This document shows positions 25,284 through 35,087 of a stretch of DNA of 64,000 nt, piece by piece. Positions within the stretch are counted from its first letter, which is position 1, and the number at the start of each line of letters is the position of its first letter. The position numbers were made by a program, and so were the translations under genes. The DNA comes from Pseudomonadota bacterium. GTDB taxonomy: Bacteria > Bdellovibrionota > Bacteriovoracia > Bacteriovoracales > Bacteriovoracaceae. The stretch covers positions 434,001-498,000 of the forward strand of contig JAIYBW010000002.1 in the NCBI GenBank assembly GCA_027488375.1, read 5' to 3'. The notes beneath the pieces were generated by a model. It saw nothing but the letters and a program-made list of their open reading frames with translations, did no database searches and had not been told where the DNA came from.

Positions 25284-28200
25284 TCAAACTGATTCTTTTT
25301 TTGTGTGAAAAAAAAGATAGATTGAAGGGAAAATAAGAAGTGTCAAAACCGTTGAAAAAAGTATTCCTCCAATAACAACAGAAGCTAAAGGCCTTTGGAC
25401 TTCAGATCCTAGTCCTGTATTAAGGGCCATAGGAATAAAGCCGATTGAAGCCACCAAAGCGGTCATCACAACAGGGCGCAGTCGGGATAAAGTTCCGCGA
25501 GTAACGATATCGATTAAAGAGTCATTGGAATTTTCTTCACGCAACTGATTAAAAACGGTAAGGAGTACAATTCCGTTAAGTAAGGCAATACCAATCAAAG
25601 CAATAAAACCGACAGCGGCAGATAAACTAAGATGTATGTCCCGGAAGTAAAGGGCAAACACTCCTCCAAAGGCTGCAAAAGGCACACAGAGAAATATAAT
25701 CAAGGCATCTTTAAAAGATGAAAACTCTCTCCATAAGATGAAGATGATAAAAATCAAAGTCAGCGGGATAATTACGGCAAGTCTCCATTTCGCCCGCTCA
25801 AGATTATTAAATTGTCCGCCCAAATGAAAACGATGGTCACCTCGAGCAGGATTTTTATTTATGATGTCCTTAACATCGGCAACAAAGCTCATGGTGTCTC
25901 TGTTGTCTATATTGAGGGAGAGAGCGGCGTAACGTTGTCCCCAATTGCGAGCGATAGTGGTTACCTGATCTTTAATTTCTATATTCGCAATTTGCTCAAG
26001 AGGAACACTTCCACCATCGGGTAAGACGACTGGAAGTTTTTTGATCTCATCAATTTTATCCCGTCTCTCCTCATCCAGATGCAGAACAATGAGAAATTTT
26101 CTCGTGCCCTGTATCCACTGTCCAATCACAGCTCCTTGCATGAAACTCACCACGGTTTGATTGAATTCATCTAGGCTGATATTAAGTTTTGAGAGTTCAC
26201 TAAACTTAGGTTTAATATCTATCACCTGACTCTTTCTCAGTGCAGTTAAGGGATCCATCTCAGCACTTTCTAGCCCTGGTATTTTTTGCATTTTCAAGGC
26301 TAGAGAATCTATTTCCTCAACCATATAGGCGAGATCGTTTCCAATGACCTTTAGAGACACATCAGCTCGTGACCCCTCAAGCATTTCATTGAAGCGCATT
26401 TCAATAGGCTGAGTCGAAGCAATTTCCTGATCAAAATGTAAATCTTCAATGGCTTTTTTTACTTTTTGATAAACTTCATCCTTCGTTTTGACAGTCCAAA
26501 GATCACGATCTTTTTTGAGCATCACAAACATATCTGTGAGATGGACTCCCATGGGATCGGTTGCAGATTCAGGAGTTCCAAGGCGGGAGAAGACCAAATC
26601 GACCTCTGGAATAAGGGCCACTTTTTTTTCAACTTCTTCTTGTTCTCTAATGGCCTCATTAAGTGATATTCGAGCATTCCGGGTAATATTCACGACCATA
26701 TCACCTTCATCTAATTGAGGGGCAAAATCAGCTCCCAACTGAAGAAGACTCATGAAGCTGAGCACGGCCAGCACTAAGCCAATGGCAATCAAACTTTTTG
26801 GATGATGAATCACTTTATTCAAAACAGGCCGATACCAATCTTTTAATTTTCTAAAAAAATAGGTGTCATGTTCTTCGCCTGAAGAGTGGGCAGGGATTTT
26901 TATAAAGACCGAAGCAAGGACAGGCATTAAAAAAATGGTGAAAAAGAGCGACCAGCCCAATGTCATGAGAACGGTGTAGGCCATAGGACGAAACATCTTT
27001 CCTTCAACACCCTCGAGAAGTAAAATCGGAATATAAACCAACATGATCATCAGGATGCCGAAAACTACAGGGCGCATGACATTTTTTGCCTTGGCCGCAA
27101 CAATTTGATCTTTATTGAGTGTTTTTCGCTCCTCATCTGTCAAAGCGTAAAAACTTGCCACCAGCGTTTCAATCAGCACAACCGCTCCGTCTACAACAAG
27201 TCCAAAATCAATGGCCCCCAAACTCATTAAATTTCCGGAAATGTTTAAAAACTGCATTCCCATAGTCGTCCCAAGCATCGAAAGAGGAATAACAATCGAA
27301 ACAATGACAGCTGCTCGCCAGTGACCTAGAACAACGAGTAATATCAAGACGACTAAAAGGGCACCTTCAACAAGATTTTTAATCACGGTTTTTAAAGTTG
27401 TATTAACTAAAAATCCACGTGAATAAAGCTGGGTGATTTTGATATCATCTGGAACTTGAATTTGTTGAATTTTATTCTCCACTTCAAGGCTGACAAAGCG
27501 TCCATTTCCACCATTTTTCATCAGAACTGTCCCTAGAACAGTTTCTTCACCATTAAAAGTCGCGCCCCCAATTCTCAGAGGTGAATCAATACCAACATTG
27601 GCCACATCTTTTAATTTGAGTCGCTCACCATTATATCGCTGGGTTAAACTGATCGACTCAAGATCTTTGATGTCATCAATCGAGGTAGAGGATTTAATGA
27701 TGAGGGATTTTTTTTCTGCATCAATGGTTCCTCCCCCAAAACTCTCACCAAGACCTCGCAATTTATCTTGAACCTTATCAATGGTCAGCCCATGCTTGAC
27801 CAGTAGCTCAGGAATAATATTGATGTGAAGTTCTTTCTTAAGACCTCCGTTAGAATCAATATCAGCAACATCATGAATTCTGCGAAGAGCTGGACGGATT
27901 ACGAAGTCCTGCACTTCTCTTAAGTAAAGCATCCGTTCTTTTTTACTTTTTTGCCAGTAGGGTGAATTATCTTTAAGACCCACACTGTACATATAAACTT
28001 CACCAAGTCCTGTGGTGATAGGAGCAAGCTCGGGTTGTAAACCTCCGGGCAGTGATCCTGCGGCAATAACAAGTTTTTCAGAGACTTGTTGTCTCGCCCA
28101 GTAGATATCAGTGCCATCTTTAAAAATAAGAGTCACTTGTGAAAGACCAAACTTAGAAATAGAGCGCATATCTTGCAGATCAGGTATGCCCATCATTTCA

Positions 28201-28427
28201 TATTCAATCGGCTGAGTGACTGTTAACTCAACCTTTTCAGGATCAAGGCCCTTGGTTTTAGTATTCACGACGACTTGAACATTTGTGATATCAGGAACTG
28301 CATCGACCGATAAATCTTTTACCTTATATAAAGTTCCAAGACTGAAAAGAACGGTGAGAGTGATGACCCAAAATTTATTGGCCAGGGCCCAATCAATAGC
28401 TTTATCTAGAGCTGTTGGCTTTTTCAT
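25284..28427 (-). CDS. Heavy-metal efflux RND pump (CzcA/CusA family)
   Basis: 1047 residues from the ATG at 28427, which overlaps the upstream stop (ATGA) and follows GGGAG; 12 bases upstream another ATG is in frame. Start KAIDWALANKFWVITLTVLF, two large periplasmic loops, and GAIDFGLVVDGAVVLIE, the HME-RND proton-relay motif with two aspartates. It would pump metal cations from periplasm or cytosol across the outer membrane. The upstream gene is the outer-membrane channel, but the adaptor (CzcB/CusB) normally found between them is missing. Confidence 0.95.
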   Translation of the reverse strand: MKKPTALDKAIDWALANKFWVITLTVLFSLGTLYKVKDLSVDAVPDITNVQVVVNTKTKGLDPEKVELTVTQPIEYEMMGIPDLQDMRSISKFGLSQVTLIFKDGTDIYWARQQVSEKLVIAAGSLPGGLQPELAPITTGLGEVYMYSVGLKDNSPYWQKSKKERMLYLREVQDFVIRPALRRIHDVADIDSNGGLKKELHINIIPELLVKHGLTIDKVQDKLRGLGESFGGGTIDAEKKSLIIKSSTSIDDIKDLESISLTQRYNGERLKLKDVANVGIDSPLRIGGATFNGEETVLGTVLMKNGGNGRFVSLEVENKIQQIQVPDDIKITQLYSRGFLVNTTLKTVIKNLVEGALLVVLILLVVLGHWRAAVIVSIVIPLSMLGTTMGMQFLNISGNLMSLGAIDFGLVVDGAVVLIETLVASFYALTDEERKTLNKDQIVAAKAKNVMRPVVFGILMIMLVYIPILLLEGVEGKMFRPMAYTVLMTLGWSLFFTIFLMPVLASVFIKIPAHSSGEEHDTYFFRKLKDWYRPVLNKVIHHPKSLIAIGLVLAVLSFMSLLQLGADFAPQLDEGDMVVNITRNARISLNEAIREQEEVEKKVALIPEVDLVFSRLGTPESATDPMGVHLTDMFVMLKKDRDLWTVKTKDEVYQKVKKAIEDLHFDQEIASTQPIEMRFNEMLEGSRADVSLKVIGNDLAYMVEEIDSLALKMQKIPGLESAEMDPLTALRKSQVIDIKPKFSELSKLNISLDEFNQTVVSFMQGAVIGQWIQGTRKFLIVLHLDEERRDKIDEIKKLPVVLPDGGSVPLEQIANIEIKDQVTTIARNWGQRYAALSLNIDNRDTMSFVADVKDIINKNPARGDHRFHLGGQFNNLERAKWRLAVIIPLTLIFIIFILWREFSSFKDALIIFLCVPFAAFGGVFALYFRDIHLSLSAAVGFIALIGIALLNGIVLLTVFNQLREENSNDSLIDIVTRGTLSRLRPVVMTALVASIGFIPMALNTGLGSEVQRPLASVVIGGILFSTVLTLLIFPSIYLFFHTKKESV

Positions 28428-29638
28428 TTTGTCTCCCATTCAAATTTTTCTGATCTCATGAGTTGTAAGGTGCTTAAATTTTCCAAGTAGCCCATCCAGC
28501 TCAAATAAATTTGATCAATCACATCATGAGTCTGAGTCTCAGAAAGTAAAAAAGTATTAACATCTATTAACCCTTGCTTAAAGCCAATCTCAGCTTGATG
28601 AATTGATTGTTCTTGTTCATTTAAAAGACGATTAGGAAATCGTCTCACTTGACTTAAAAAATACTGAACCATTTCAACTTGCTTTTGGTGTTTTAGAGTA
28701 ACTTTTTTCTGAGACTCTTCGAGTATCTTTTCATCACGCTTAACCCGCGCCCTCGTCGCCTCACCTCTCAAAGCTCCTGTATCCCAGATGGGAATGTTTA
28801 AGCCGATGACGCCGTAACTAAATTGGTTTTGAGGGATGACATTTTCAACTCTGTAACCCGCTCCAAGAAAAAGATCAGGTCGTCTTTCTTTTTTGGCGAT
28901 CTCGGCATCAATTTTAGAAATATCTAATTGATTTTTAGCTAGGATTAACTCGATATCTTCAATGGTTTTGTCCTCAACTGGAATAAAGACTTTCTTCTCA
29001 TCAGGGAATTGGAACGCAATTTCATCCGCTTTAATTTGTCTCCCTATCCAGTAGCTCAATTCTTTTTCTGCTTGAAACAAATCATGCTTTTTCTGATCTT
29101 GCATTTTTTGAAGCTGTAAAACCAAACTGCCGATAATCGACTGTTCCACCTTTTGCCTTATAGAAACTCGAGGATGAGTAGAAAGATATTTTTGAATGAG
29201 CTTGATCCTTTCAGCGCGCTCAATCCCATGCATATAGAGTTCTCTGGCCACAAGGAGTCTCCAGGAAGCTAGCAGGGCCTCATGTTCGACCCATTGAGTG
29301 AAATATTTTTTTTCTTTCTCATAAGACTGAAGGGCCAATTCGGCTAACTCTCGACGCAGGCCAAACTTATCTGATAATGGAACCGCTTGAACGAGACTGA
29401 ATTCAATCGTTGAGCCAACTTGACCTGCGGTTTTTAATGATCCCACCTGTCCCATCAGTTGAGGGTTTTGCCATTTACCTCTGAGATTTTTTTCACTGGC
29501 CAGGGCCATCGATTCCAATTCTTTGGATTTAAGAGCAGAAGAATTTTGCACTGCTAAGTCTCTCACATCGCTTAACGTGAGTGCCCAAGATGAAAAAGGT
29601 ATTGTTGCAGCTAGAAATAGATAAATAATAAAAGACAT
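28424..29638 (-). CDS. TolC/CzcC-type outer-membrane efflux protein
   Basis: 404 residues with a signal peptide (MSFIIYLFLAATIPFSSWA). Long helical stretches and the repeat pair ALTLSDVRDLAVQNSSALKSKELE and FKQGLIDVNTFLLSETQTHDV are typical of the outer-membrane factor family. Overlaps the RND gene by 4 bp, so the channel and pump are translated together. Specificity follows from the RND partner: metal efflux. Confidence 0.9.
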   Translation of the reverse strand: MSFIIYLFLAATIPFSSWALTLSDVRDLAVQNSSALKSKELESMALASEKNLRGKWQNPQLMGQVGSLKTAGQVGSTIEFSLVQAVPLSDKFGLRRELAELALQSYEKEKKYFTQWVEHEALLASWRLLVARELYMHGIERAERIKLIQKYLSTHPRVSIRQKVEQSIIGSLVLQLQKMQDQKKHDLFQAEKELSYWIGRQIKADEIAFQFPDEKKVFIPVEDKTIEDIELILAKNQLDISKIDAEIAKKERRPDLFLGAGYRVENVIPQNQFSYGVIGLNIPIWDTGALRGEATRARVKRDEKILEESQKKVTLKHQKQVEMVQYFLSQVRRFPNRLLNEQEQSIHQAEIGFKQGLIDVNTFLLSETQTHDVIDQIYLSWMGYLENLSTLQLMRSEKFEWETK

Positions 29639-30180
29639 TTTTTATCCTTAAAAATTTTTAATGAGATCATTTTGTGCAAAGAAATAAGAAATCACAATCC
29701 GTCAGGTGTCTTAAAGGGGAACTTTTGTGAAAAAAAATATCTTCCACAAAAAAATTGGTAGTTATTGTCTATCACAAAGACCGACTTTGCAATAAACAGT
29801 TGTGGCCTAATAGTCAAAGAGTATCAAGAGATTTATCGAATGCCATGCTCACTTAGAATTTCCATAACAGAGACATACGTGGCCCAAGACAAAATAACAG
29901 AAATAATAAGAGAAGAGGCTGTTAATTTAATTTCACTTCTTTTTTTGGCCATACTTTGGATCTTTCTCTTTATTAAAAAAGCAGTAAGTTTCTTTTCGCT
30001 TTTCTAGGCCAAAAATTTAAATTTTTTTTAACATTTATTTAAAATAATTTAGCAGCATTTTATTTACTCTCAATCAAGTGTCTAAAATCACAATTTAACA
30101 CTCATTTTATTTAACTGTCTAAAACGGAATTGATTTAGAGCAGGTTGGCGTCTTCCAGATTGAAATCTAGTCTCTCGATT
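29639..30180. other. Intergenic region between the efflux operon and ftsH
   Basis: About 540 AT-rich bases upstream of both divergent transcription units. TGTCTAAAA occurs twice in direct orientation (30079-30087 and 30116-30124, 37 bases apart). I see no clear sigma-70 promoter or terminator. One weak small open frame is listed separately. Confidence 0.5.
29840..30007 (+). CDS. Possible small tail-anchored membrane protein (weak)
   Basis: 55 codons from ATG 29840, with AAGAG nine bases upstream; the frame is open from a TTG at 29765 without a ribosome site. The C-terminus is a transmembrane-like stretch (LISLLFLAILWIFLFIKK). No family recognised, and an AT-rich chance frame is equally likely. 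Confidence 0.25.
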   Translation: MPCSLRISITETYVAQDKITEIIREEAVNLISLLFLAILWIFLFIKKAVSFFSLF

Positions 30181-32037
30181 ATGGAAAAGAAAGAAGAGTT
30201 GAAACAAACTCCCCATCATTTAATAACCTTTTTTTTAATCTTAACGACACTCTTCCTTATCAGAACATGCACTGATCAAGTTAATAGTCGCAGTATTGGA
30301 TTTAGCGATTTTAAAAAAGAGTTGGGCCATGGAAATATAAAAACTGTGACGATCATGGGAGAGGAGATCAAGGGAGAATTCAAAACGGCTGTAAATGGGA
30401 AACAACGATTTTCAACCACCATTGTTGTTCCGGAGATCGCAACGTTGCTGGATCAATACAAAGTCCCGTATGAAAGTTTTGGAACTCCACAATCTTGGCT
30501 CCATATCGCTTCTTTTATTCTACCGCTCTTACTCTTTGGAGTCTTTTGGTATTCAATCATCCGCAGAGGTATGAAGAACTTAAGTGGAAGCTCAGGCTTC
30601 ATGTCGATCGGAAAAAACAAAGCCAAAATTTATGTTGAGACGGACACGAAATTGACCTTTAAAGATGTGGCAGGAGCAGATGAAGCCTTAGAGGAATTAA
30701 AAGAAGTGATCGAGTTCCTCAAAAATGCTCAAAAAGTAAAAGTTTTGGGTGGTAAAATGCCTAAGGGAGTTTTACTCGTGGGCGCTCCTGGAACAGGTAA
30801 AACTCTCATCGCGAAGGCCATGGCCGGTGAAGCTGGAGTCCCCTTCTTTTCAACCAATGGTTCGGAGTTTGTTGAAATGTTTGTAGGTGTGGGTGCCGCA
30901 AGAGTCAGAGATCTCTTTGAACAAGCTAAAAAATCTGCTCCCTGTATCATCTTTATTGACGAGCTAGATGCCTTGGGAAAAACCAGGCAAGTTTCACCTA
31001 TGGGTGGGAATGATGAGAAAGAGCAAACTCTAAATCAACTCCTCGTTGAGATGGACGGTTTTGATACGACTGGTGGAATCATTATTCTTGCAGCGACGAA
31101 TCGTCCTGAGCTTATTGACCCAGCTCTTTTAAGAGCAGGACGCTTTGACAGACAAGTTGTGATAGACAGGCCAGACAAAAAAGGACGTGAAGATATACTT
31201 CGAATTCATGTCAAAAACGTAAAAGTGGAAACGAATTTAAAACTTGAAGAAATTGCTTCAATGACTGTTGGTTTTTCAGGGGCAGATCTCGCCAATTTAG
31301 TCAATGAAGCTGCCCTCATTGCGACTAGAGAGCAAGCCTCCTTAGTTAAACTTGTTCATTTCACACTGGCCCTTGAAAGAATTGTTGCGGGTCTTGAAAA
31401 GAAAAATAGATTACTCACGGCCAAAGAAAAAAAAATTGTCGCATTCCATGAAATGGGTCATGCCATCGTTGGGCGCGCTTACAACACTGATGAAAAAATT
31501 CATAAAGTTTCAATTATTCCCCATGGGATGGGAAGCATGGGTCATACGATTCAAACACCGCTTGAAGACCACTACATTATCACCAAGGATGAAATAAAAA
31601 ATAAACTGATTGTTCTCATGGCCGGAAGAGCTGCAGAAAGTCTCATCTTCCAACATTTTTCAACTGGAGCAGCTGACGATTTAATGAAAGCAACTCATCT
31701 CGCCCGTGATATGGTCACCAAGTATGGAATGGAACAGTCTCTAGGGCACGTCACTTATGATGACAGGCCTTCCTCATTCTTAGGAACATCAAGTCATTAC
31801 CATCAATATTTATACTCGAATGAAACTGCCAGAGAAATTGATGAAGCCATCAAAAATGTGATTTGGCATGCTTATCATGAGGCTTTTATTTACTTAAAAG
31901 AACATCGTTTAAAATTAGAATTGGCCTCAGAAGAACTCATCGAAAAAGAAACCCTTTCAGCTGAGGAACTTGATATCATTTTTAATACGATAGAGATTAA
32001 AGAAGCTGATTCAACAGGACATACTGCAGAAGCATAA
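30181..32037 (+). CDS. ftsH: FtsH-family membrane AAA+ zinc protease
   Basis: 618 residues from ATG 30181; the frame opens earlier with a TTG at 30145. Two transmembrane helices (about 15-30 and 105-125) flank a periplasmic domain. The AAA module has Walker A GAPGTGKT (about 200), Walker [12 protein letters not shown], and [19 protein letters not shown]. The zinc site is HEMGH near residue 422, where most FtsH proteins have HEAGH, and the third ligand lies in [10 protein letters not shown]. It degrades membrane and misfolded proteins. The variant zinc motif suggests this may be a second FtsH of the genome. The end overlaps the convergent NUDIX gene by 41 bp. Confidence 0.93.
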   Translation: MEKKEELKQTPHHLITFFLILTTLFLIRTCTDQVNSRSIGFSDFKKELGHGNIKTVTIMGEEIKGEFKTAVNGKQRFSTTIVVPEIATLLDQYKVPYESFGTPQSWLHIASFILPLLLFGVFWYSIIRRGMKNLSGSSGFMSIGKNKAKIYVETDTKLTFKDVAGADEALEELKEVIEFLKNAQKVKVLGGKMPKGVLLVGAPGTGKTLIAKAMAGEAGVPFFSTNGSEFVEMFVGVGAARVRDLFEQAKKSAPCIIFIDELDALGKTRQVSPMGGNDEKEQTLNQLLVEMDGFDTTGGIIILAATNRPELIDPALLRAGRFDRQVVIDRPDKKGREDILRIHVKNVKVETNLKLEEIASMTVGFSGADLANLVNEAALIATREQASLVKLVHFTLALERIVAGLEKKNRLLTAKEKKIVAFHEMGHAIVGRAYNTDEKIHKVSIIPHGMGSMGHTIQTPLEDHYIITKDEIKNKLIVLMAGRAAESLIFQHFSTGAADDLMKATHLARDMVTKYGMEQSLGHVTYDDRPSSFLGTSSHYHQYLYSNETAREIDEAIKNVIWHAYHEAFIYLKEHRLKLELASEELIEKETLSAEELDIIFNTIEIKEADSTGHTAEA

Positions 32038-32578
32038 TTGTTTTTGCATCCTGAATCTCACCTCGCTTCATCATGCCGATGGCCTGATCAAAGAGCAATT
32101 CCATCACTTCAATATACTCATTTTCATCTGGATGCCCACCACCCGAGTTCACCTTCATAGAATCATCATAAGTTGCAACAAAGAAATGTATCTTCTCTGT
32201 CACGGCGCCAGGAGACATATAGGCTTCAAAAACTTTTCGGGGATGAGAAATTTGATAGCCCGTCTCCTCGGTTGTTTCTCTTTTTATATTTTCCTCAGGA
32301 GATTCATTTTTTTCAATAGAGCCAGCACAAGTTTCAATCAATTGGCCTGTAGGATGTCCATTAAGATAGGCAGGTAATCGGAATTGACGAGTCAAAATGA
32401 CTGTTTTTTTTATCGTATTATAAAGAAGGATCGTAGCCCCGTCTCCACGATCCAGGACTTCTCGCTTAACTGTTTTCCATTGCCCGTTAGAGATATCAAT
32501 TTCACAGGTCACTTCTTTATAAGTGTACCATTCATTAGATAGCACTTTTGAGTCCTTAATTTTTACTTTTTGACTCAT
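31997..32578 (-). CDS. NUDIX hydrolase, NudK/ADP-ribose pyrophosphatase type
   Basis: 193 residues. The Nudix box GSIEKNESPEENIKRETTEETGY fits Gx5Ex7REUxEExGU exactly. The N-terminal strand region and the ...SPGAVTEKIHFFVA segment match the YffH/AdpP family, which hydrolyses GDP-mannose or ADP-ribose. Cytosolic housecleaning. Shares its 3' end with ftsH (convergent overlap). Confidence 0.92.
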   Translation of the reverse strand: MSQKVKIKDSKVLSNEWYTYKEVTCEIDISNGQWKTVKREVLDRGDGATILLYNTIKKTVILTRQFRLPAYLNGHPTGQLIETCAGSIEKNESPEENIKRETTEETGYQISHPRKVFEAYMSPGAVTEKIHFFVATYDDSMKVNSGGGHPDENEYIEVMELLFDQAIGMMKRGEIQDAKTIMLLQYVLLNQLL

Positions 32579-32585
32579 AAATGTT

Positions 32586-33392
32586 CTACTTCATTAAAAT
32601 AGTGATATAGGGCCTATTTATTTTCAAAGAATCTGATTCCTGCTTTTTAAGTTCTTCAAAGACTTTAGATGTCAGATCTAGGAATCCAAATTTAACTTCA
32701 GAAACTTTTACTATAATTTTTTTCTCAGTAGTCTCATATTTTACTGTCCCATTGGCCAATGCTGCACCTGATATCTGGGCCTTAATATCTGCCCCTAATT
32801 GAAATTTTCCTGAATTAATTTTTAAATCAACATTTTTAAGAGAAAGAGCTGTTGCATTTGTTTCAAGTGCAGAATTCAAAGCTTCCATCATAGCATAGTC
32901 GATACCCTTTTGCGGCGTTGAAGAAAAGCTAGAGATTTTGAAAGTCATTTTTTGAATACATCCAATCAAGGCTTGTTCTAAAAGTAACTCACTCCCCGTT
33001 GATCGATCGCAAAATAAGTTGACGTTTTTTAAGTTAAAATCATCTTGTGATGAAATGAAACGGCCTTGAACCAGACCAAGACTTATTTTTTCTCCAAGAG
33101 TAAAGTTGAACGTATTTAAGTTTATGTCTTCTGCTTCCTTTATAAAATCTGGCGCATTTTTCAATTCAATTTCTTGATTCTCAACTCCCTCAAGTTTTAT
33201 TTTAAAAACATCCGAAAATTTTTCGACATTGACTTTTTGCAGGTTATTCACTTTTTTTTGATAAGAAAAACTATCAGCAACTCCTTCACCCAATGGGGCT
33301 TGATAGTTAAAGTTAAAATTTTTTATATCCACTTGTGAGACCTGAGCAAAACTCAAACTGGAGGCAAGAGTAAATAAAAGAAATATCTTCAT
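32586..33392 (-). CDS. Secreted protein of unknown function, beta-rich
   Basis: 268 residues: signal peptide MKIFLLFTLASSLSFA, then a long beta-rich chain with alternating polar and hydrophobic residues (VDIKNFNFNYQAPLG; ALSLKNVDLKINSGKFQL). The layered repeats of short strands recall AsmA/LptA-like or lipid-binding envelope proteins, but I cannot assign a family. Seven bases upstream of the NUDIX gene. Its promoter region shares a mirrored AACCGATAG motif with the divergent receiver/HD gene. Confidence 0.75.
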   Translation of the reverse strand: MKIFLLFTLASSLSFAQVSQVDIKNFNFNYQAPLGEGVADSFSYQKKVNNLQKVNVEKFSDVFKIKLEGVENQEIELKNAPDFIKEAEDINLNTFNFTLGEKISLGLVQGRFISSQDDFNLKNVNLFCDRSTGSELLLEQALIGCIQKMTFKISSFSSTPQKGIDYAMMEALNSALETNATALSLKNVDLKINSGKFQLGADIKAQISGAALANGTVKYETTEKKIIVKVSEVKFGFLDLTSKVFEELKKQESDSLKINRPYITILMK

Positions 33393-33419
33393 AAGACCAC
33401 CTTTTAAACTTTTGCTCCG

Positions 33420-33587
33420 CTATCGGTTGAGAAAAGTTTGCAGGTGAACAATCTGATTTATATTTCCACAAGGCGGAAATTTTTTCTCTTTAGGTTTAAT
33501 AACCGCCTATTATGATCGGCTACTTGGGTCATTTTTCGAAAATATTATTTATTTCTTAATCACTTTCATTCATCAATGAACCGATAG
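33420..33587. repeat. Mirrored 9-bp motif AACCGATAG in a divergent promoter region
   Basis: CTATCGGTT at 33420-33428 and AACCGATAG at 33579-33587 are perfect reverse complements. On each strand the AACCGATAG copy faces its own gene (27 bases before 33392, 17 before 33605). The core resembles the FliA -10 box (6 of 8), but no good -35 is seen. Confidence 0.45.
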
Positions 33588-33604
33588 GACCTGTGAGGAT
33601 TTTA

Positions 33605-34981
33605 ATGGCAAAGTTTTTCGGAAAAGTGCTCGTCATTGACACTAATTTTAAATTTGTAGAAAGCATTAAAGAGGAAGGTAAACTTCTTAGTGATTATCCA
33701 TGTCTATTTGCTAAGACCCTTCAGGATGGAATTGTTTTTTTAAAGCAGAATACACTTAATATTCGTGTTGTTTTTATTTCAAATAAAATTGGTTCAACTC
33801 AAGGGACAGAAGAATTTTCAAAACTCAAAGAAGCGAATCCGAATATTCCACTGGTGCTACTTTTACATAATCCTGAAAGAGTTCCTCGAGACGTTGAAGA
33901 AAATAATCCCGGTTACGTTAATATTATCAGAGGTCCCAAAAAATTTTCATCTCTTACTGATCAAATCGATGAGATGTTTACCTCTAAAGAAACCTGGACT
34001 GACATTGAAGCCACCAAGGAAGCAAAAGAGGTTGAACTTCAACTTGTTGATGAAGGATATATACCTATCCCCATAGATGATTTTATTATCTCAGACACTT
34101 CTTTTTTTAATGTTTTCATTAAACTCGGCCCGTCAAAATTTATTAAAATTCTTAATGCAGGTGATTCATTTCAAGAGGGTCTCATTCAAAACTATTCACA
34201 GAAAGGAATAGTCAATTTTCATATCCCTAAAGAAGAACATAAGAAGTACATTCGCTTATGTGAAGAAATGACCAAGAAAGATATGCGCAATGATAAAGCA
34301 GAAACAAAACAAAAACTGCGAAACGTCATTAATTTTGGGGCGAACATCGCTCAAAGCCTTTCGAGAACTGGGATCTCTCAAGAAAGTTTAGATATCGCTA
34401 ATACTTTTTTAAATCAGAGCGTAAGTCTGATGAAGAATATGAAAATGAAGAGTGAATCTCTTAAACGATTTATCGATACAATCGAGTCTCGAGAACATAC
34501 GGCAACAGTTTCATTTATTGCAGGAATGATTGCCAATGAAGTTGGCATTGAATCACTCAAGGCGATTAAAATTGTAGGCACAGCTGCTCTTTTACATGAT
34601 ATTGGTCTTTATGAATCCAATCCTGACTTTAAAGAGGAAGAGCCCGAGAAATGGACAGATGAAGATAGAAAAATTTTTAATGAACATCAAATCAAGGGTG
34701 GAGAAATTTTACGCAAATGTGGGGGCTTTGATGCTGTTATTTATCAAGCCGTTGAAAATCATCACATGCGCAGAAGAGGCCCAGACCCTGCTTATCGATC
34801 AAATAACTTAAATATGGTTACAGAAATTATTGGTGCTGCTGATGAACTATATAATATCGTTATTTCACAGCATGCTGATGAAGCCAAAATCCAACAATTC
34901 ATGAAAAAAAATCTAAAAAATTTTTCACAAGAAATTGAACGTGCCGTCGTAAAAATTCTTCAGAAGAAAGCAGCTGCTTAA
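33605..34981 (+). CDS. Receiver-like/HD-domain signalling protein (degenerate HD-GYP)
   Basis: 458 residues from ATG 33605, preceded by GTGAGGA; the frame is open from GTG 33593. Residues about 1-120 resemble a receiver domain (FGKVLVIDTN, VVFISNKIG, PLVLLLHNP) but the phosphorylation-site region is altered. Residues about 295-440 form an HD domain: EHTATVSFIAGMIANEVG, ALLHDIGLYES, NEHQIKGGEILRKCGG and AVENHHMRRRG. The second motif lacks the GYP residues of c-di-GMP phosphodiesterases, so activity on c-di-GMP is uncertain. Such proteins are abundant in predatory deltaproteobacteria. Confidence 0.85.
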   Translation: MAKFFGKVLVIDTNFKFVESIKEEGKLLSDYPCLFAKTLQDGIVFLKQNTLNIRVVFISNKIGSTQGTEEFSKLKEANPNIPLVLLLHNPERVPRDVEENNPGYVNIIRGPKKFSSLTDQIDEMFTSKETWTDIEATKEAKEVELQLVDEGYIPIPIDDFIISDTSFFNVFIKLGPSKFIKILNAGDSFQEGLIQNYSQKGIVNFHIPKEEHKKYIRLCEEMTKKDMRNDKAETKQKLRNVINFGANIAQSLSRTGISQESLDIANTFLNQSVSLMKNMKMKSESLKRFIDTIESREHTATVSFIAGMIANEVGIESLKAIKIVGTAALLHDIGLYESNPDFKEEEPEKWTDEDRKIFNEHQIKGGEILRKCGGFDAVIYQAVENHHMRRRGPDPAYRSNNLNMVTEIIGAADELYNIVISQHADEAKIQQFMKKNLKNFSQEIERAVVKILQKKAAA

Positions 34982-35087
34982 TGCACTCATCCTTAAGACA
35001 TCTTAAGTGTTCGAGGGTCTTTATTCATGTTAAATCCTCTCCAAGAAAACCGCTCTTAGTTGCGGAATAATTTTTAAGGAGTCATGT

